Assembly: GCA_031277315.1 (NCBI GenBank)
Contig: JAITMP010000022.1
Location: forward strand, 62,001 to 126,000
Source of the DNA: Zoogloeaceae bacterium
GTDB taxonomy: Bacteria; Pseudomonadota; Gammaproteobacteria; Burkholderiales; Rhodocyclaceae
DNA length: 64,000 nucleotides
Reading direction: 5' to 3'
In this document: piece by piece, positions 57,401 through 64,000 of the stretch
Position numbering within the stretch: the first letter of the stretch is position 1
Layout of the letters: the number at the start of each line of letters is the position of its first letter
Position numbers and translations under genes: made by a program
The notes under the pieces: model-generated
Seen by the model: only the letters and a program-made list of their open reading frames with translations
What the model was told of the DNA's origin: nothing
The model's database searches: none

Positions 57401-59418
57401 ATTGCCTTGAACAGTTTTTCCTCGGAGAGGCCGGCGTTTTTCATCACCGTGCTGGCGGCGAAGAACGCGCCCTGGAAAGCGATGCCCTGCATGCGCAGTT
57501 GCAGATCCGCCGAGCCGGCTTCTTCACGCGCGATCTGGAAAGCGTCGAGATAGAAAACGCGGATCGCGTTGTCGGCGATCTGCTGCTGCATCCACGTCGG
57601 GAAGCTGGCCCACAGCGCCGGCCCGGACATGCTGCTCTGGATGATGAGCACGCCGCCCTGCTTGAGGCCGGAAACCGGGTTGGAGTGCTCGTGCACGTTC
57701 GGATCGGGCGAGAGCACGACATCGACATACAGGTATTCGCAGTTCACGCGGATCGGCTCCGGCGCCGCCGACAGGTAGTACGTGGTCGGCTGGCCTTTTT
57801 TCTCCGAGCCGTATTTCGGGTTGGCCTTGATGTTCCAGCCGAGCAGTTCGTAGAGCGTCATCGCCAGGTTCTTGCCGGTGGTGATGGCGCCCCAGCCGCC
57901 GATGGAGTGCATGCGCACCGTGATGGCTTCTTTCGGCAGCAGGTTCGGATTTTCGCTGCCGCGCAGCGCCAGATTGCGGATGCGCGGATAGGCTTCGAGA
58001 ATGTTCTGGTTGTGAATCTCGTCCTTCGGGCTGACCGGCGTCTCGCGCACGAAATCGACCGAGAGGTAGAAAAACTTTTTCTGCGCGGCGCCGGGCAGCA
58101 TGTTTTCGACGGCGCCGATTAGCGCCTCCGGCTGCAAGTCGCGCGAACCGAGGCCGTAGCAGCCCGAATACAGGCGCGGCATGTCCTTGGCGGAGGCGTA
58201 GCTGGCATAGTTCTCGTAGGGCGGCTTGTCTTCGGCGGCGCCGTTTTCGAGGCACTTGGCGAGCGTCGAGCGCACTTCGCGCATCAGCGGCAGGTCTTCG
58301 GCCAGCGGCTGGTCGGTGCGCTCCAGCACGGCGACGCCCTTGCGGCCCTTGAGCAGCGCGCCGATGAGATCGCCGGGGAAGGGGCGGTACAGCGTGACAT
58401 CGACGACGCCGACTTTCAGTTGGCGCGTCTCGCGCAGCCAGTCGGCGACAGCCTCGGCCTGCACGATCATGCTGCCCATGCCGAGGATCAGGTAGTCGGC
58501 GTCCTCGCAGCGGTAGGCGGCGGCGCGTTGGTACTGCCGTCCGGTCAGTTCGGCGAACTCGGCCATGCAGCGGTCGGCGATCTCCTCGATGTGGTCGAAG
58601 AAATACGGCCGCTGGCCCGCCACCGCCTGCATGTAGGCGTCCTGATTCTGCACCGAGCCGGACAGCAGCGGCGTGTCGACGTCCCAGATCGCCGGCACAC
58701 GGCGGCGCTTGGGGCCGTAGAGCATGGCCTGGGCGGGCGTCGGCGTGTCGATGAGATCGTCCGGCTTGCCCAGATATTCCGCGATCAGTTCGCGCTCGGG
58801 CAGGCGCACGGATTCGATCAGGTGCGTGGTGAGAAAGCCGTCCTGGCCGACAACGGCCGGGGTGAGTGAGAGTTCTGCCGTCTTGCGCGCGATCAGGTTC
58901 AGGTCGGCGGCGCCTTGCGCGTCCTTCGCCAGCACCTGAATGAAGCCGGTGTCATCCACGCAGTGGTAATCGTCGTGGCCGCAGTGCACGTTGAGGCTGA
59001 CCTTGGTGATGGCGCGGCAGCCCATGTTGAGCACGTAAGGCAGCCGCTTGCCGACGGCGGCGTAGAGCGACTCGTGCATGAAGGCCACGCCCTGGGCAGA
59101 GGAAAAGTTGGTGGCGCGCAGGCCGGACATCGCCATGCCGGCGGTGACGCCGGCGGCGGCGTGCTCGGATTCCGGCTCGATGAAAATCAGCGGCCGGTCG
59201 GAGATGTTGATATGCCCTTCGGCGGCGGCCTCGGCCCAGTATTCGCCCATCTGCGTCGACGGCGTGATGGGATAAGCGCCGGCGCCGTCGGACGCCTCGC
59301 GTTCGACGTGGATGACCGCCGTGTTGCCGTCCACCGCGTCGGGCAGGCCGGGATATTTGACTTCTTTTTTGTTCGCGCCGGTATCGAACCGCACGTATTC
59401 CATGAGTTTTTTCAGCAT
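54472..59418 (-). CDS. Pyruvate:ferredoxin oxidoreductase, extended, with C-terminal ferredoxin domain
   Basis: Oxidises pyruvate with CoA to acetyl-CoA, CO2 and low-potential electrons. All PFOR domains are present: DGAGAYPITPSTQMGEYWAE (domain I), the gamma domain MHSIGGWGAITTGKNLAMT near residue 510, 4Fe-4S motifs CTACGNCYTACP (near 796) and CKACALCVTVCED (near 931), CGDGACLGCGE near 1000, and the thiamine diphosphate site LGGDGAMYDIGF to YSNTGGQ near 1229. At 1648 residues it is about 450 longer than normal. The two cluster motifs are separated by about 120 extra residues, and an Ala/Thr/Val-rich linker (near 1550) leads to an added ferredoxin-like domain (CTACDEC...CTAGCLHPG). GAGGTG precedes the ATG. 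It lies between rnfB and rnfC. Confidence 0.9.
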   Translation of the reverse strand: MLKKLMEYVRFDTGANKKEVKYPGLPDAVDGNTAVIHVEREASDGAGAYPITPSTQMGEYWAEAAAEGHINISDRPLIFIEPESEHAAAGVTAGMAMSGLRATNFSSAQGVAFMHESLYAAVGKRLPYVLNMGCRAITKVSLNVHCGHDDYHCVDDTGFIQVLAKDAQGAADLNLIARKTAELSLTPAVVGQDGFLTTHLIESVRLPERELIAEYLGKPDDLIDTPTPAQAMLYGPKRRRVPAIWDVDTPLLSGSVQNQDAYMQAVAGQRPYFFDHIEEIADRCMAEFAELTGRQYQRAAAYRCEDADYLILGMGSMIVQAEAVADWLRETRQLKVGVVDVTLYRPFPGDLIGALLKGRKGVAVLERTDQPLAEDLPLMREVRSTLAKCLENGAAEDKPPYENYASYASAKDMPRLYSGCYGLGSRDLQPEALIGAVENMLPGAAQKKFFYLSVDFVRETPVSPKDEIHNQNILEAYPRIRNLALRGSENPNLLPKEAITVRMHSIGGWGAITTGKNLAMTLYELLGWNIKANPKYGSEKKGQPTTYYLSAAPEPIRVNCEYLYVDVVLSPDPNVHEHSNPVSGLKQGGVLIIQSSMSGPALWASFPTWMQQQIADNAIRVFYLDAFQIAREEAGSADLQLRMQGIAFQGAFFAASTVMKNAGLSEEKLFKAIEDQLQAKFGAKGKRVVEDNLRVVRRGFSELKEITEKVVGARPAQDAKADKGISLPIMLRQMPEGDGHVADIHRFWEQTGSFYATGKGSDNLVDPFIGASLVPAATGIFRDMTQIRFEYPDWIAENCTACGNCYTACPDSAIPGLVSSVAGVFETAVTRIERGGRPTRYLRRAVRGLEKKLRGMITGDAVAVHPLINQAIDAAIAEAPEAERAGLAEEFRLFRDTLGDFRFGTTKPYWTQKEKKGKGSGGLFSITINPYTCKACALCVTVCEDDALRMVPQTSESITRLRRDWDFWLDLPSTPKEYARIDSLDEKIGALETLLLDKHNYGSMPCGDGACLGCGEKTAIHLFTSTVTALMQPRVEQHLARLDDLIARLEKHVRMKLTESVDLADTGAVLRAVNAGGDEDLTLANLASRIMADKPSRPLDPAWVKWTTQLIEKLRDLKWRYAEGPTKRGRAEMGIVNSTGCTSVWGSTYPFHPYPFPWTSHLFQDSPSVAMGIFEGHMAKMAEGFKAVRMAELELAGEYSAEKHEDFFRRFDWQQFSGEEWLLCPPVVSLGGDGAMYDIGFQNLSRALMSGMPIKVLVVDTQVYSNTGGQACTSGFTGQISDMAPFGAAQRGKQETRKEISLIGMAHRTAYVMSGTIAHPTHLIESYIDGLNARRPALFNIYAVCPPEHGIGDDKAVDQSKLAVEGRAYPLFRFDPDAGTTLSECVSLEGNPALEQDWPVYTLNYTDEHGVARKMELPLTFADFAVTEGRFGKQFKKAPPETWNDDMLPVAEFLQLGHDEREGKYPFIWATDSKNRLTRLLITEDLVRATEERLNFWKQLKDISGVSRAVADTEQLTNQVRAELLAKITASLGMNGGGALAAVANDSAAVATAATVTATAQPSADGYEPVWLETPECTACDECTTIAPKAFAYNAQKQAVVVDPKGARYADLVKAAEKCTAGCLHPGTPWNRNEPDADKLMARAAKYN

Positions 59419-59447
59419 CGTTTCACCTCAAGCGGAAACAAGCGCCT

Positions 59448-60323
59448 TCACGAAAAGGCTCTAAGGGGTAATTCATCCTGACGCAGAATCTTCTTCGCTT
59501 CCGCGCCCTTGACCGGCGTATCGGGATCGTTGAACCAGACGATGGCGCCGGTCGGACAGCGCTCGATCGCCAGCTTCGCCGCGCGCTCGTTTTGCGCGTA
59601 GTCGATGACAGCCAGGTTGTCGACGAGCTTGATCAGGCCCGGCTCGGCGTCGGCGACGCATTTGCCGCAGGCGGTGCACGACACTTCGCACGCCGCCTCG
59701 GCCGTTTCGCCGTCGGCGAGGTTCTTGCACGCCACCCACAGCTTCTGCGAAACCGGCACCAGCGAGAACAGCTCCTTCGGGCAGACCTCGACGCAATCGT
59801 TGCAGGCGGTGCACTTGTCTGCCTCCACCACCGGCAGGCCGTGGACGTTCATGTGGATGGCGTCGAAATCGCAGACGGTAGCGCAGTCGGCCAGACCGAG
59901 GCAGCCCCAGGCGCAATCCTTGCCGCCGCCGCTCACCACCGCGGCGGCGCGGCAGGAGCCGAGGCCGGCGTAGCGGGCGCGCAAAAAAGCCACGTGACGT
60001 CCGCCGGCGCAGGCCAGACGCGCCACGCGCTTTTCCACCGAACCGGCATCGACGCCGAGCAGCGAGGCAATCGCCTCGTTTTGCGCCGGCGCGTTCACGG
60101 TGCATTGCGCCGGCATGATTTCACCGGCCACCACCTTCTCGGCGAAATTGCGGCAGCCCGCCGTGCCGCAAGCGCCGCAGTTCGATTTCGGCAGCATCCC
60201 CTCGACTTCGTCGATGCGCGGATCCTCGACGACATGCAGCCGCCGGCTGGCGACGGCCAGCGCCGCCGCGAGGATGACGCCGAGCAGCGCCATGAAAGCG
60301 CCGGCATAGACAAGGTTCGTCAT
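59448..60323 (-). CDS. rnfB: Electron transport complex subunit RnfB, long multi-cluster type
   Basis: A 291-residue iron-sulfur subunit that takes electrons from ferredoxin. One N-terminal helix is followed by CGACGTAGC...C (residues about 49-75), then SCRAAAVVSGGGKDCAWGCLGLADC, a 4Fe-4S motif CTACNDCVEVCP, CTACGKCVADAEPG and a final CPTGAI. This is the longer form known from Clostridia and other anaerobes; E. coli RnfB has about 190 residues and fewer clusters. The ATG at 60323 is preferred (GGGAT upstream); 60332 is possible. It is the first gene of the operon, 29 bp ahead of the PFOR gene. Confidence 0.92.
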   Translation of the reverse strand: MTNLVYAGAFMALLGVILAAALAVASRRLHVVEDPRIDEVEGMLPKSNCGACGTAGCRNFAEKVVAGEIMPAQCTVNAPAQNEAIASLLGVDAGSVEKRVARLACAGGRHVAFLRARYAGLGSCRAAAVVSGGGKDCAWGCLGLADCATVCDFDAIHMNVHGLPVVEADKCTACNDCVEVCPKELFSLVPVSQKLWVACKNLADGETAEAACEVSCTACGKCVADAEPGLIKLVDNLAVIDYAQNERAAKLAIERCPTGAIVWFNDPDTPVKGAEAKKILRQDELPLRAFS

Positions 60324-60744
60324 TGATCCCATAAAACGTAAGCGGGCCGATCAAAAAAACTTCAAGATTCAAATAACCGCGTCAACAAAAAGGTCTGGCG
60401 TCCGCGCGAAGACGCCGGGCGCAGCCCGGACACATCAAACGCGGACCAAACTCAAACAAATGCTGGAACAGGGGGCGACGGGCTTTGCCTTGCGGGCGCG
60501 GCGGCGGCGGCCACTCACGGCGCAGCCGGAGATCGGATCCGGCTTACAAGACGGCCTGACGTGGTGCGCCAGACCGGGATGAGGCGCAGGCAACGCGGTT
60601 ACGCCGCCTGCGCTCGTGCTGGGAGAAGTATAGAAATTTCATCGCGCCGCAACAACATAGTCTTCCCTATGCCTGCCACAAGTTTTTCTTATGTGTCGCG
60701 GGCAAACCCGACGGCGGCGCTTGCCGCCCGCCGGCAGCGGCCCG
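60324..60744. promoter_or_regulatory. rnf operon leader and upstream region
   Basis: These 421 bp separate rnfB from the aminotransferase gene, which is transcribed towards them. They hold no recognised gene. From the promoter at 60627-60655 the rnf transcript would have a leader of about 300 nt. Within it, on the minus strand, a nested hairpin is formed by GTCCGCG/CGCGGAC (60440-60446 with 60400-60406) enclosing CCGGGC-TGC-GCCCGG (60415-60429). TTTTTG follows seven to eight bases later. This could be an attenuator-like structure, but the T-run is not adjacent to the stem. Confidence 0.4.
60627..60655 (-). promoter_or_regulatory. Sigma70-type promoter upstream of the rnf operon
   Basis: On the minus strand TTGTTG (60650-60655), a 17-bp spacer and TATACT (60627-60632). 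Both hexamers and the spacing equal those of the aceA promoter at 29026-29054. It is the best candidate for driving rnfB and the rest of the operon. Confidence 0.6.
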
Positions 60745-61953
60745 CTACTCGCGAATGACGGCGGCAATCGCGTCGGCCACGTAATCCAGATTGCGCGTGT
60801 TCAGGGCGGCGAGGCAGATGCGGCCGGTGCTGACGGCGTAGATGCCGGATTGCGTTTTCAGGCGCTCGACCTGGGCGGCGCTGAGGCCGGTGTAGGAGAA
60901 CATGCCGCGCTGTTGCGCCACGAAGGAAAAATCCCGCGCTACGCCGCGCGCCTTGAGCTTGTCCACGAGGCCGGCGCGCATGGCGCGGATGCGGTCGCGC
61001 ATGGCGGCCAGTTCTTCCTCCCACATTTTGCGCAGTTCGGGGCTGGAGAGCACCGCCGCGACGATGGCGCCGCCGTGGGTCGGCGGGTTGGAGTAGTTGG
61101 TGCGCACGACCCGCTTCACTTGCGACATCACGCGCGCCGATTCGTCCTTGCCGGCCGTCACGATCGACAGCGCGCCGACCCGCTCGCCATACAGCGAGAA
61201 AGACTTGGAAAAGGAACTGGAGACGAGAAATTGCAGCCCGGAAGCGGCAAACAATTCGAGCGCCTTGGCGTCCGGCCCGATGCCGTCGGCGAAGCCCTGA
61301 TAGGCCATGTCGATGAAGGCGACGAGGCCGCGCGCGCGAACCGTCTCGACCACTTCCCGCCACTGCGCTTCCGACAGATCGGCGCCGGTCGGGTTGTGGC
61401 AGCAGGCATGCAGAACGACGATGGCGCCGGCGGGCAATCCGTCCAGACAGGCTTTCATGGCCTTGAAATCCACGCCCTTGGTGGCCGCGTCGTAATAGGG
61501 ATAGTTCTCCACCGTGAAGCCGGCCGCCTCGAACAGGGCGCGGTGATTTTCCCAACTCGGATCGCTGATGTAGACCTTCGCGGCGGGCAGCAGGCGCTTC
61601 AGGTAATCCGCGCCGACCTTGAGGGCGCCGGTGCCGCCGAGCGCCTCGATGGTGAGGACGCGGCCTTCCTTGATGAGGGCGGCATCGGCGCCGAAGAGCA
61701 GGTTTTGCACTGCCTGGTTGTAGCTGGCCAGGCCTTCGATCGGCTGATAACCGCGCGCGGGCATCGCTTCAAGACGCGCTTTTTCCGCCGCGCGCACGGC
61801 GGCGAGAAGGGGAATCTTGCCGTTGTCATCGTAATACACGCCGACGCCGAGATTGACCTTGGTTGCGCGCGTATCTGCGCTGAAAGCTTCAGTAAGACCG
61901 AGAATGGGGTCGCGGGGAGCCATCTCCACCGCTGCGAAAATCGAGGATGTCAT
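60745..61953 (-). CDS. tyrB: Aromatic/aspartate aminotransferase, class I
   Basis: A 402-residue PLP-dependent aminotransferase of the AspC/TyrB group. It moves amino groups between aspartate or aromatic amino acids and 2-oxo acids. PRDPILGLTEAFSADTRATKVNLGVGVYYDDNG opens the protein, VLHACCHNPTGADLS lies near residue 190, FIDMAYQGFADG near 220, and the PLP-lysine segment SSSFSKSFSLYGERVGAL near 255. Sequence alone favours TyrB over AspC only slightly. No ribosome site is obvious beyond weakly matching purines. It is not part of the rnf operon, which begins beyond it. Confidence 0.9.
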   Translation of the reverse strand: MTSSIFAAVEMAPRDPILGLTEAFSADTRATKVNLGVGVYYDDNGKIPLLAAVRAAEKARLEAMPARGYQPIEGLASYNQAVQNLLFGADAALIKEGRVLTIEALGGTGALKVGADYLKRLLPAAKVYISDPSWENHRALFEAAGFTVENYPYYDAATKGVDFKAMKACLDGLPAGAIVVLHACCHNPTGADLSEAQWREVVETVRARGLVAFIDMAYQGFADGIGPDAKALELFAASGLQFLVSSSFSKSFSLYGERVGALSIVTAGKDESARVMSQVKRVVRTNYSNPPTHGGAIVAAVLSSPELRKMWEEELAAMRDRIRAMRAGLVDKLKARGVARDFSFVAQQRGMFSYTGLSAAQVERLKTQSGIYAVSTGRICLAALNTRNLDYVADAIAAVIRE

Positions 61954-61990
61954 GACGGATCAAGAAACCGGGAAAGAAAAAAGGCGGATT

Positions 61991-62019
61991 ATTGTACTCG
62001 CGCCAAGCCGCCGGCCCAA
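61991..62019 (-). promoter_or_regulatory. Promoter-like site before the aminotransferase
   Basis: On the minus strand TTGGGC (62014-62019) and TACAAT (61991-61996) are 17 bp apart, placing the transcript start about 30 nt before the aminotransferase ATG at 61953. Confidence 0.5.
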
Positions 62020-62062
62020 ACAAGAAACGCCGCCGTTCGGCCTGGCCTCAGAGATCGGCGCT

Positions 62063-62716
62063 TCAGAGATCGGTAAACAGCGTTGCCGCCGGCAGGCGCG
62101 ATTTGGGCAGGCTGACGTTTATGTCGTCCGCGGCGTGGTAGCCGAGGGCGATCAGCACGGTGGCGTTGAGACCTTGCCCGGGCAGGCCGAGTTCCAGATC
62201 GAGCATGGCGCTGTCGAAGCCTTCGATGGGCGTGGCGTCGATCTCCAGCGCGGCGGCGCTCAACAGCAGCATACCGAGGGCGATATAAGTTTGTCTTTCC
62301 ATCCAGGGCTGCGCGTCGCCGCGCTGGCGGCGCATGTTGGCGTAGCCGCGCAGCATGGTTTCGCGGATCTGCCGCGTTTGCGAATCAGGGTAGCGGCCAT
62401 CGCGCGCTTCCTGTTCGATGATGGCGTCGAGATGCGCGTCGGTCAGCGTGTGCTGCGTGCACAGCACGAAGGTGTGCGAAGCGTTGAGAATCTTGGGCGC
62501 GTTGTAGGCATACGGGCCGTGCGCGGATTTGGCGATGCGGGCCTTGCCGGCATCGGTGGCGGCGACGATGAAATGCCAAGGCTGCGAATTTACCGACGAG
62601 GGCGCAAGGCGCGCCATTTCGCGTAACTGCGCGATCAGCGGCGCGGGAATTTTGCGCGCCGGATCGTAGGCTTTGGCCGTGTAACGGGCGCGGGCGGAGG
62701 GAAGCAGGTCAATCAT
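62063..62716 (-). CDS. nfsB: Oxygen-insensitive NAD(P)H nitroreductase, NfsB family
   Basis: A 217-residue flavoprotein, exactly the length of E. coli NfsB. It reduces nitroaromatics and quinones with NAD(P)H through FMN. ARYTAKAYDPARKI, LAPSSVNSQPWHFIVAATDAGKARIAKSA, LGMLLLSAAALEIDATPIEGFD and LPKSRLP at the end match closely. The ATG at 62716 has AGGAG upstream; the frame to 62788 has no homology. Natural substrates are uncertain. Confidence 0.93.
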   Translation of the reverse strand: MIDLLPSARARYTAKAYDPARKIPAPLIAQLREMARLAPSSVNSQPWHFIVAATDAGKARIAKSAHGPYAYNAPKILNASHTFVLCTQHTLTDAHLDAIIEQEARDGRYPDSQTRQIRETMLRGYANMRRQRGDAQPWMERQTYIALGMLLLSAAALEIDATPIEGFDSAMLDLELGLPGQGLNATVLIALGYHAADDINVSLPKSRLPAATLFTDL

Positions 62717-62867
62717 GCTGAATACTCCTGAGTCAAAAATGCCTGCCGTTGCGCGGCAGACCGGAAATCCGGAAAAGTAATATAGCACTCCGAACCGGGA
62801 TGCAACTCGCCGATGCTGCCCAGTGCCACCCGGTGCCGCCCGATCCCGTTCCGATTACAATTCCGGC

Positions 62868-63563
62868 ATGCCTCGAAATTTTGCCCTGGTACCCGCCGCC
62901 GGAACGGGCGTCCGCGTCGGCGGCGACGAGCCGAAGCAGTATCGTCTGCTTGCCGGCCAACCCATGCTCCGGCACGCGCTCGACACGCTGTGCGCCTCGC
63001 CCCGCATCGCCCGGGTTTTCGTCATTCTGGCCGGGACGGACGCGGTTTGGGAACGCTTCGACTGGAGCGGGTTGGGCGCCAAGCTGGTCGTGCTGCGCTG
63101 CGGCGGTGCGACGCGGGCGGAGAGCGTCGCCAACGGCCTCTCGGCGATTTCCGAAATGGCGCGGGCGGACGACTGGATTCTGGTGCATGACGCGGCGCGG
63201 CCCTGCCTGTCGCCGGCGCAACTCGACGCCTTGATCGATCAAGTCGGCGACGACGCGGTGGGCGGCCTTCTCGCCGCGCCGGTCGCGGACACCCTGAAAC
63301 GGGCCGCGTCCGATCGGCGCGTCGAGGCCACCGTTCCACGCGAACATTTATGGCAGGCGCAGACGCCGCAGATGTTCCGTCATGGCCTGCTGCGCGAGGC
63401 GCTCGTGCGCGGCGGCAACGTCACCGACGAGGCGAGCGCGGTCGAAGCCCTCGGCCAGCGGCCGCTGCTGGTGGCCGCTGACGCCAGCAATCTCAAAGTC
63501 ACCTGGCCGTCGGATCTCATGCTGGCGGAAACAATCTTGCGGGAAAGAAGAAAGGACACATGA
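62868..63563 (+). CDS. ispD: 2-C-methyl-D-erythritol 4-phosphate cytidylyltransferase
   Basis: A 231-residue enzyme of the MEP isoprenoid pathway that joins CTP and methylerythritol phosphate. The nucleotide loop [18 protein letters not shown] is at residues 7-24, [13 protein letters not shown] near 83, VHDAARPC near 107 and [10 protein letters not shown] near 168, all diagnostic. The start at 62868 fits the family; the GTG at 62823 adds 15 unrelated residues. Its stop overlaps the start of ispF. Confidence 0.95.
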   Translation: MPRNFALVPAAGTGVRVGGDEPKQYRLLAGQPMLRHALDTLCASPRIARVFVILAGTDAVWERFDWSGLGAKLVVLRCGGATRAESVANGLSAISEMARADDWILVHDAARPCLSPAQLDALIDQVGDDAVGGLLAAPVADTLKRAASDRRVEATVPREHLWQAQTPQMFRHGLLREALVRGGNVTDEASAVEALGQRPLLVAADASNLKVTWPSDLMLAETILRERRKDT

Positions 63564-64000
63564 TGCGCATCGGCCAAGGCTTCGATGTCCATGCCCTGGT
63601 GCCGGGGCGAAAACTGATTCTCGGCGGCGTCGACATTCCCTTTGAGCGCGGGCTGCTCGGCCATTCCGACGCCGACGCGCTGCTGCACGCGATAACCGAC
63701 GCGCTGCTCGGCGCCGCCGGGCTGGGCGACATCGGACGGCACTTTCCCGACAGCGATCCCCGTTTCAAGGATGCCGACAGCCGCCGGCTCTTGCGCGACG
63801 CCGCAAGTTTGATCGCCGCCGCCGGCTATCGCGTGGTGAACATCGACGCCACGGTGATCGCCCGCGCCCCGCGCCTCGCCCCGCACGCGGCGGCGATGGC
63901 AGCCAACATCGCCGCCGACCTCGGCCTCGCGCCCGGCGACGTCAATATCAAGGCCAAAACCACCGAAGACCTCGGCTTCACCGGACGCGGCGAAGGCATC
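63563..64000 (+). CDS. ispF: 2-C-methyl-D-erythritol 2,4-cyclodiphosphate synthase (cut by window edge)
   Basis: The next-but-one step of the MEP pathway. It forms the cyclic diphosphate and releases CMP. About 146 of the usual 157-160 residues are visible. GQGFDVHAL (Asp and His zinc ligands), [38 protein letters not shown] and [17 protein letters not shown] are all intact. Its start overlaps the ispD stop (ATGATG at 63560 offers two adjacent starts), as in the common ispDF operon. The end lies beyond base 64000. Confidence 0.95.
   Translation, partial: MRIGQGFDVHALVPGRKLILGGVDIPFERGLLGHSDADALLHAITDALLGAAGLGDIGRHFPDSDPRFKDADSRRLLRDAASLIAAAGYRVVNIDATVIARAPRLAPHAAAMAANIAADLGLAPGDVNIKAKTTEDLGFTGRGEGI

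Overview
The window is GC-rich chromosomal DNA from a Gram-negative bacterium, most likely a betaproteobacterium of the Rhodocyclales type. That assignment is inferred from gene content and protein flavour: cyanophycin synthetase with its associated ABC/DUF1854 pair, ClpS/ClpA, a Mfd-DAHP synthase operon, an Rnf complex linked to pyruvate:ferredoxin oxidoreductase, and a MexAB-OprM type pump. No rRNA, phage, IS element or CRISPR array was seen. One tRNA gene (Asn, GTT) is present.

Layout. 1-5.7 kb: start of cphA (minus, cut by the edge), divergent from an ABC exporter with an unusual N-terminal region and a DUF1854 partner, then a YbdG-like mechanosensitive channel. 5.8-10.7 kb: a MATE exporter, a LysR regulator, and a divergent hyi-aceB pair (hydroxypyruvate isomerase, malate synthase). 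10.7-15.7 kb: two intergenic blocks of short palindromic repeats, an AT-richer orphan gene between 55-bp direct repeats, a divergent folE, a parDE toxin-antitoxin module and pbpC. 15.7-27.5 kb: a giant alpha-2-macroglobulin, an RND efflux operon (fusion protein, permease, outer-membrane factor) and a cysteine-rich secreted protein. 27.6-33.5 kb: isocitrate lyase with a good promoter and terminator, a secreted archaemetzincin-like protein without zinc ligands, rraA, clpA and clpS. 33.8-41.3 kb: an alcohol dehydrogenase, an exported methyltransferase-like protein, and a liv-type ABC importer whose binding-protein gene is separated from the permease genes by a toxin-antitoxin module. 41.4-47.7 kb: operon mfd-aroG-zinc ribbon-DUF1015 and tRNA-Asn. 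47.9-49.8 kb: a large AsmA-like membrane protein. 49.9-60.7 kb: the rnf operon in the order rnfB-PFOR-rnfC-rnfD-rnfG-rnfE-rnfA-small Cys protein. 60.7-64 kb: aromatic/aspartate aminotransferase, nfsB, ispD and the start of ispF.

How the parts may work together. The glyoxylate shunt (aceA, aceB, hyi), pyruvate oxidation to reduced ferredoxin, and Rnf-driven exchange between ferredoxin and NAD all serve growth on C2/C3 or stored carbon under changing oxygen supply. Cyanophycin adds a nitrogen store. The most striking unit is the rnf operon. A roughly 1650-residue pyruvate:ferredoxin oxidoreductase with an extra ferredoxin domain on an Ala/Thr/Val-rich tether sits between rnfB and rnfC. RnfB is of the long, multi-cluster type seen in anaerobes, and the operon ends in a 69-residue membrane protein with four cysteines. 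This suggests a dedicated pyruvate-to-Rnf electron route.
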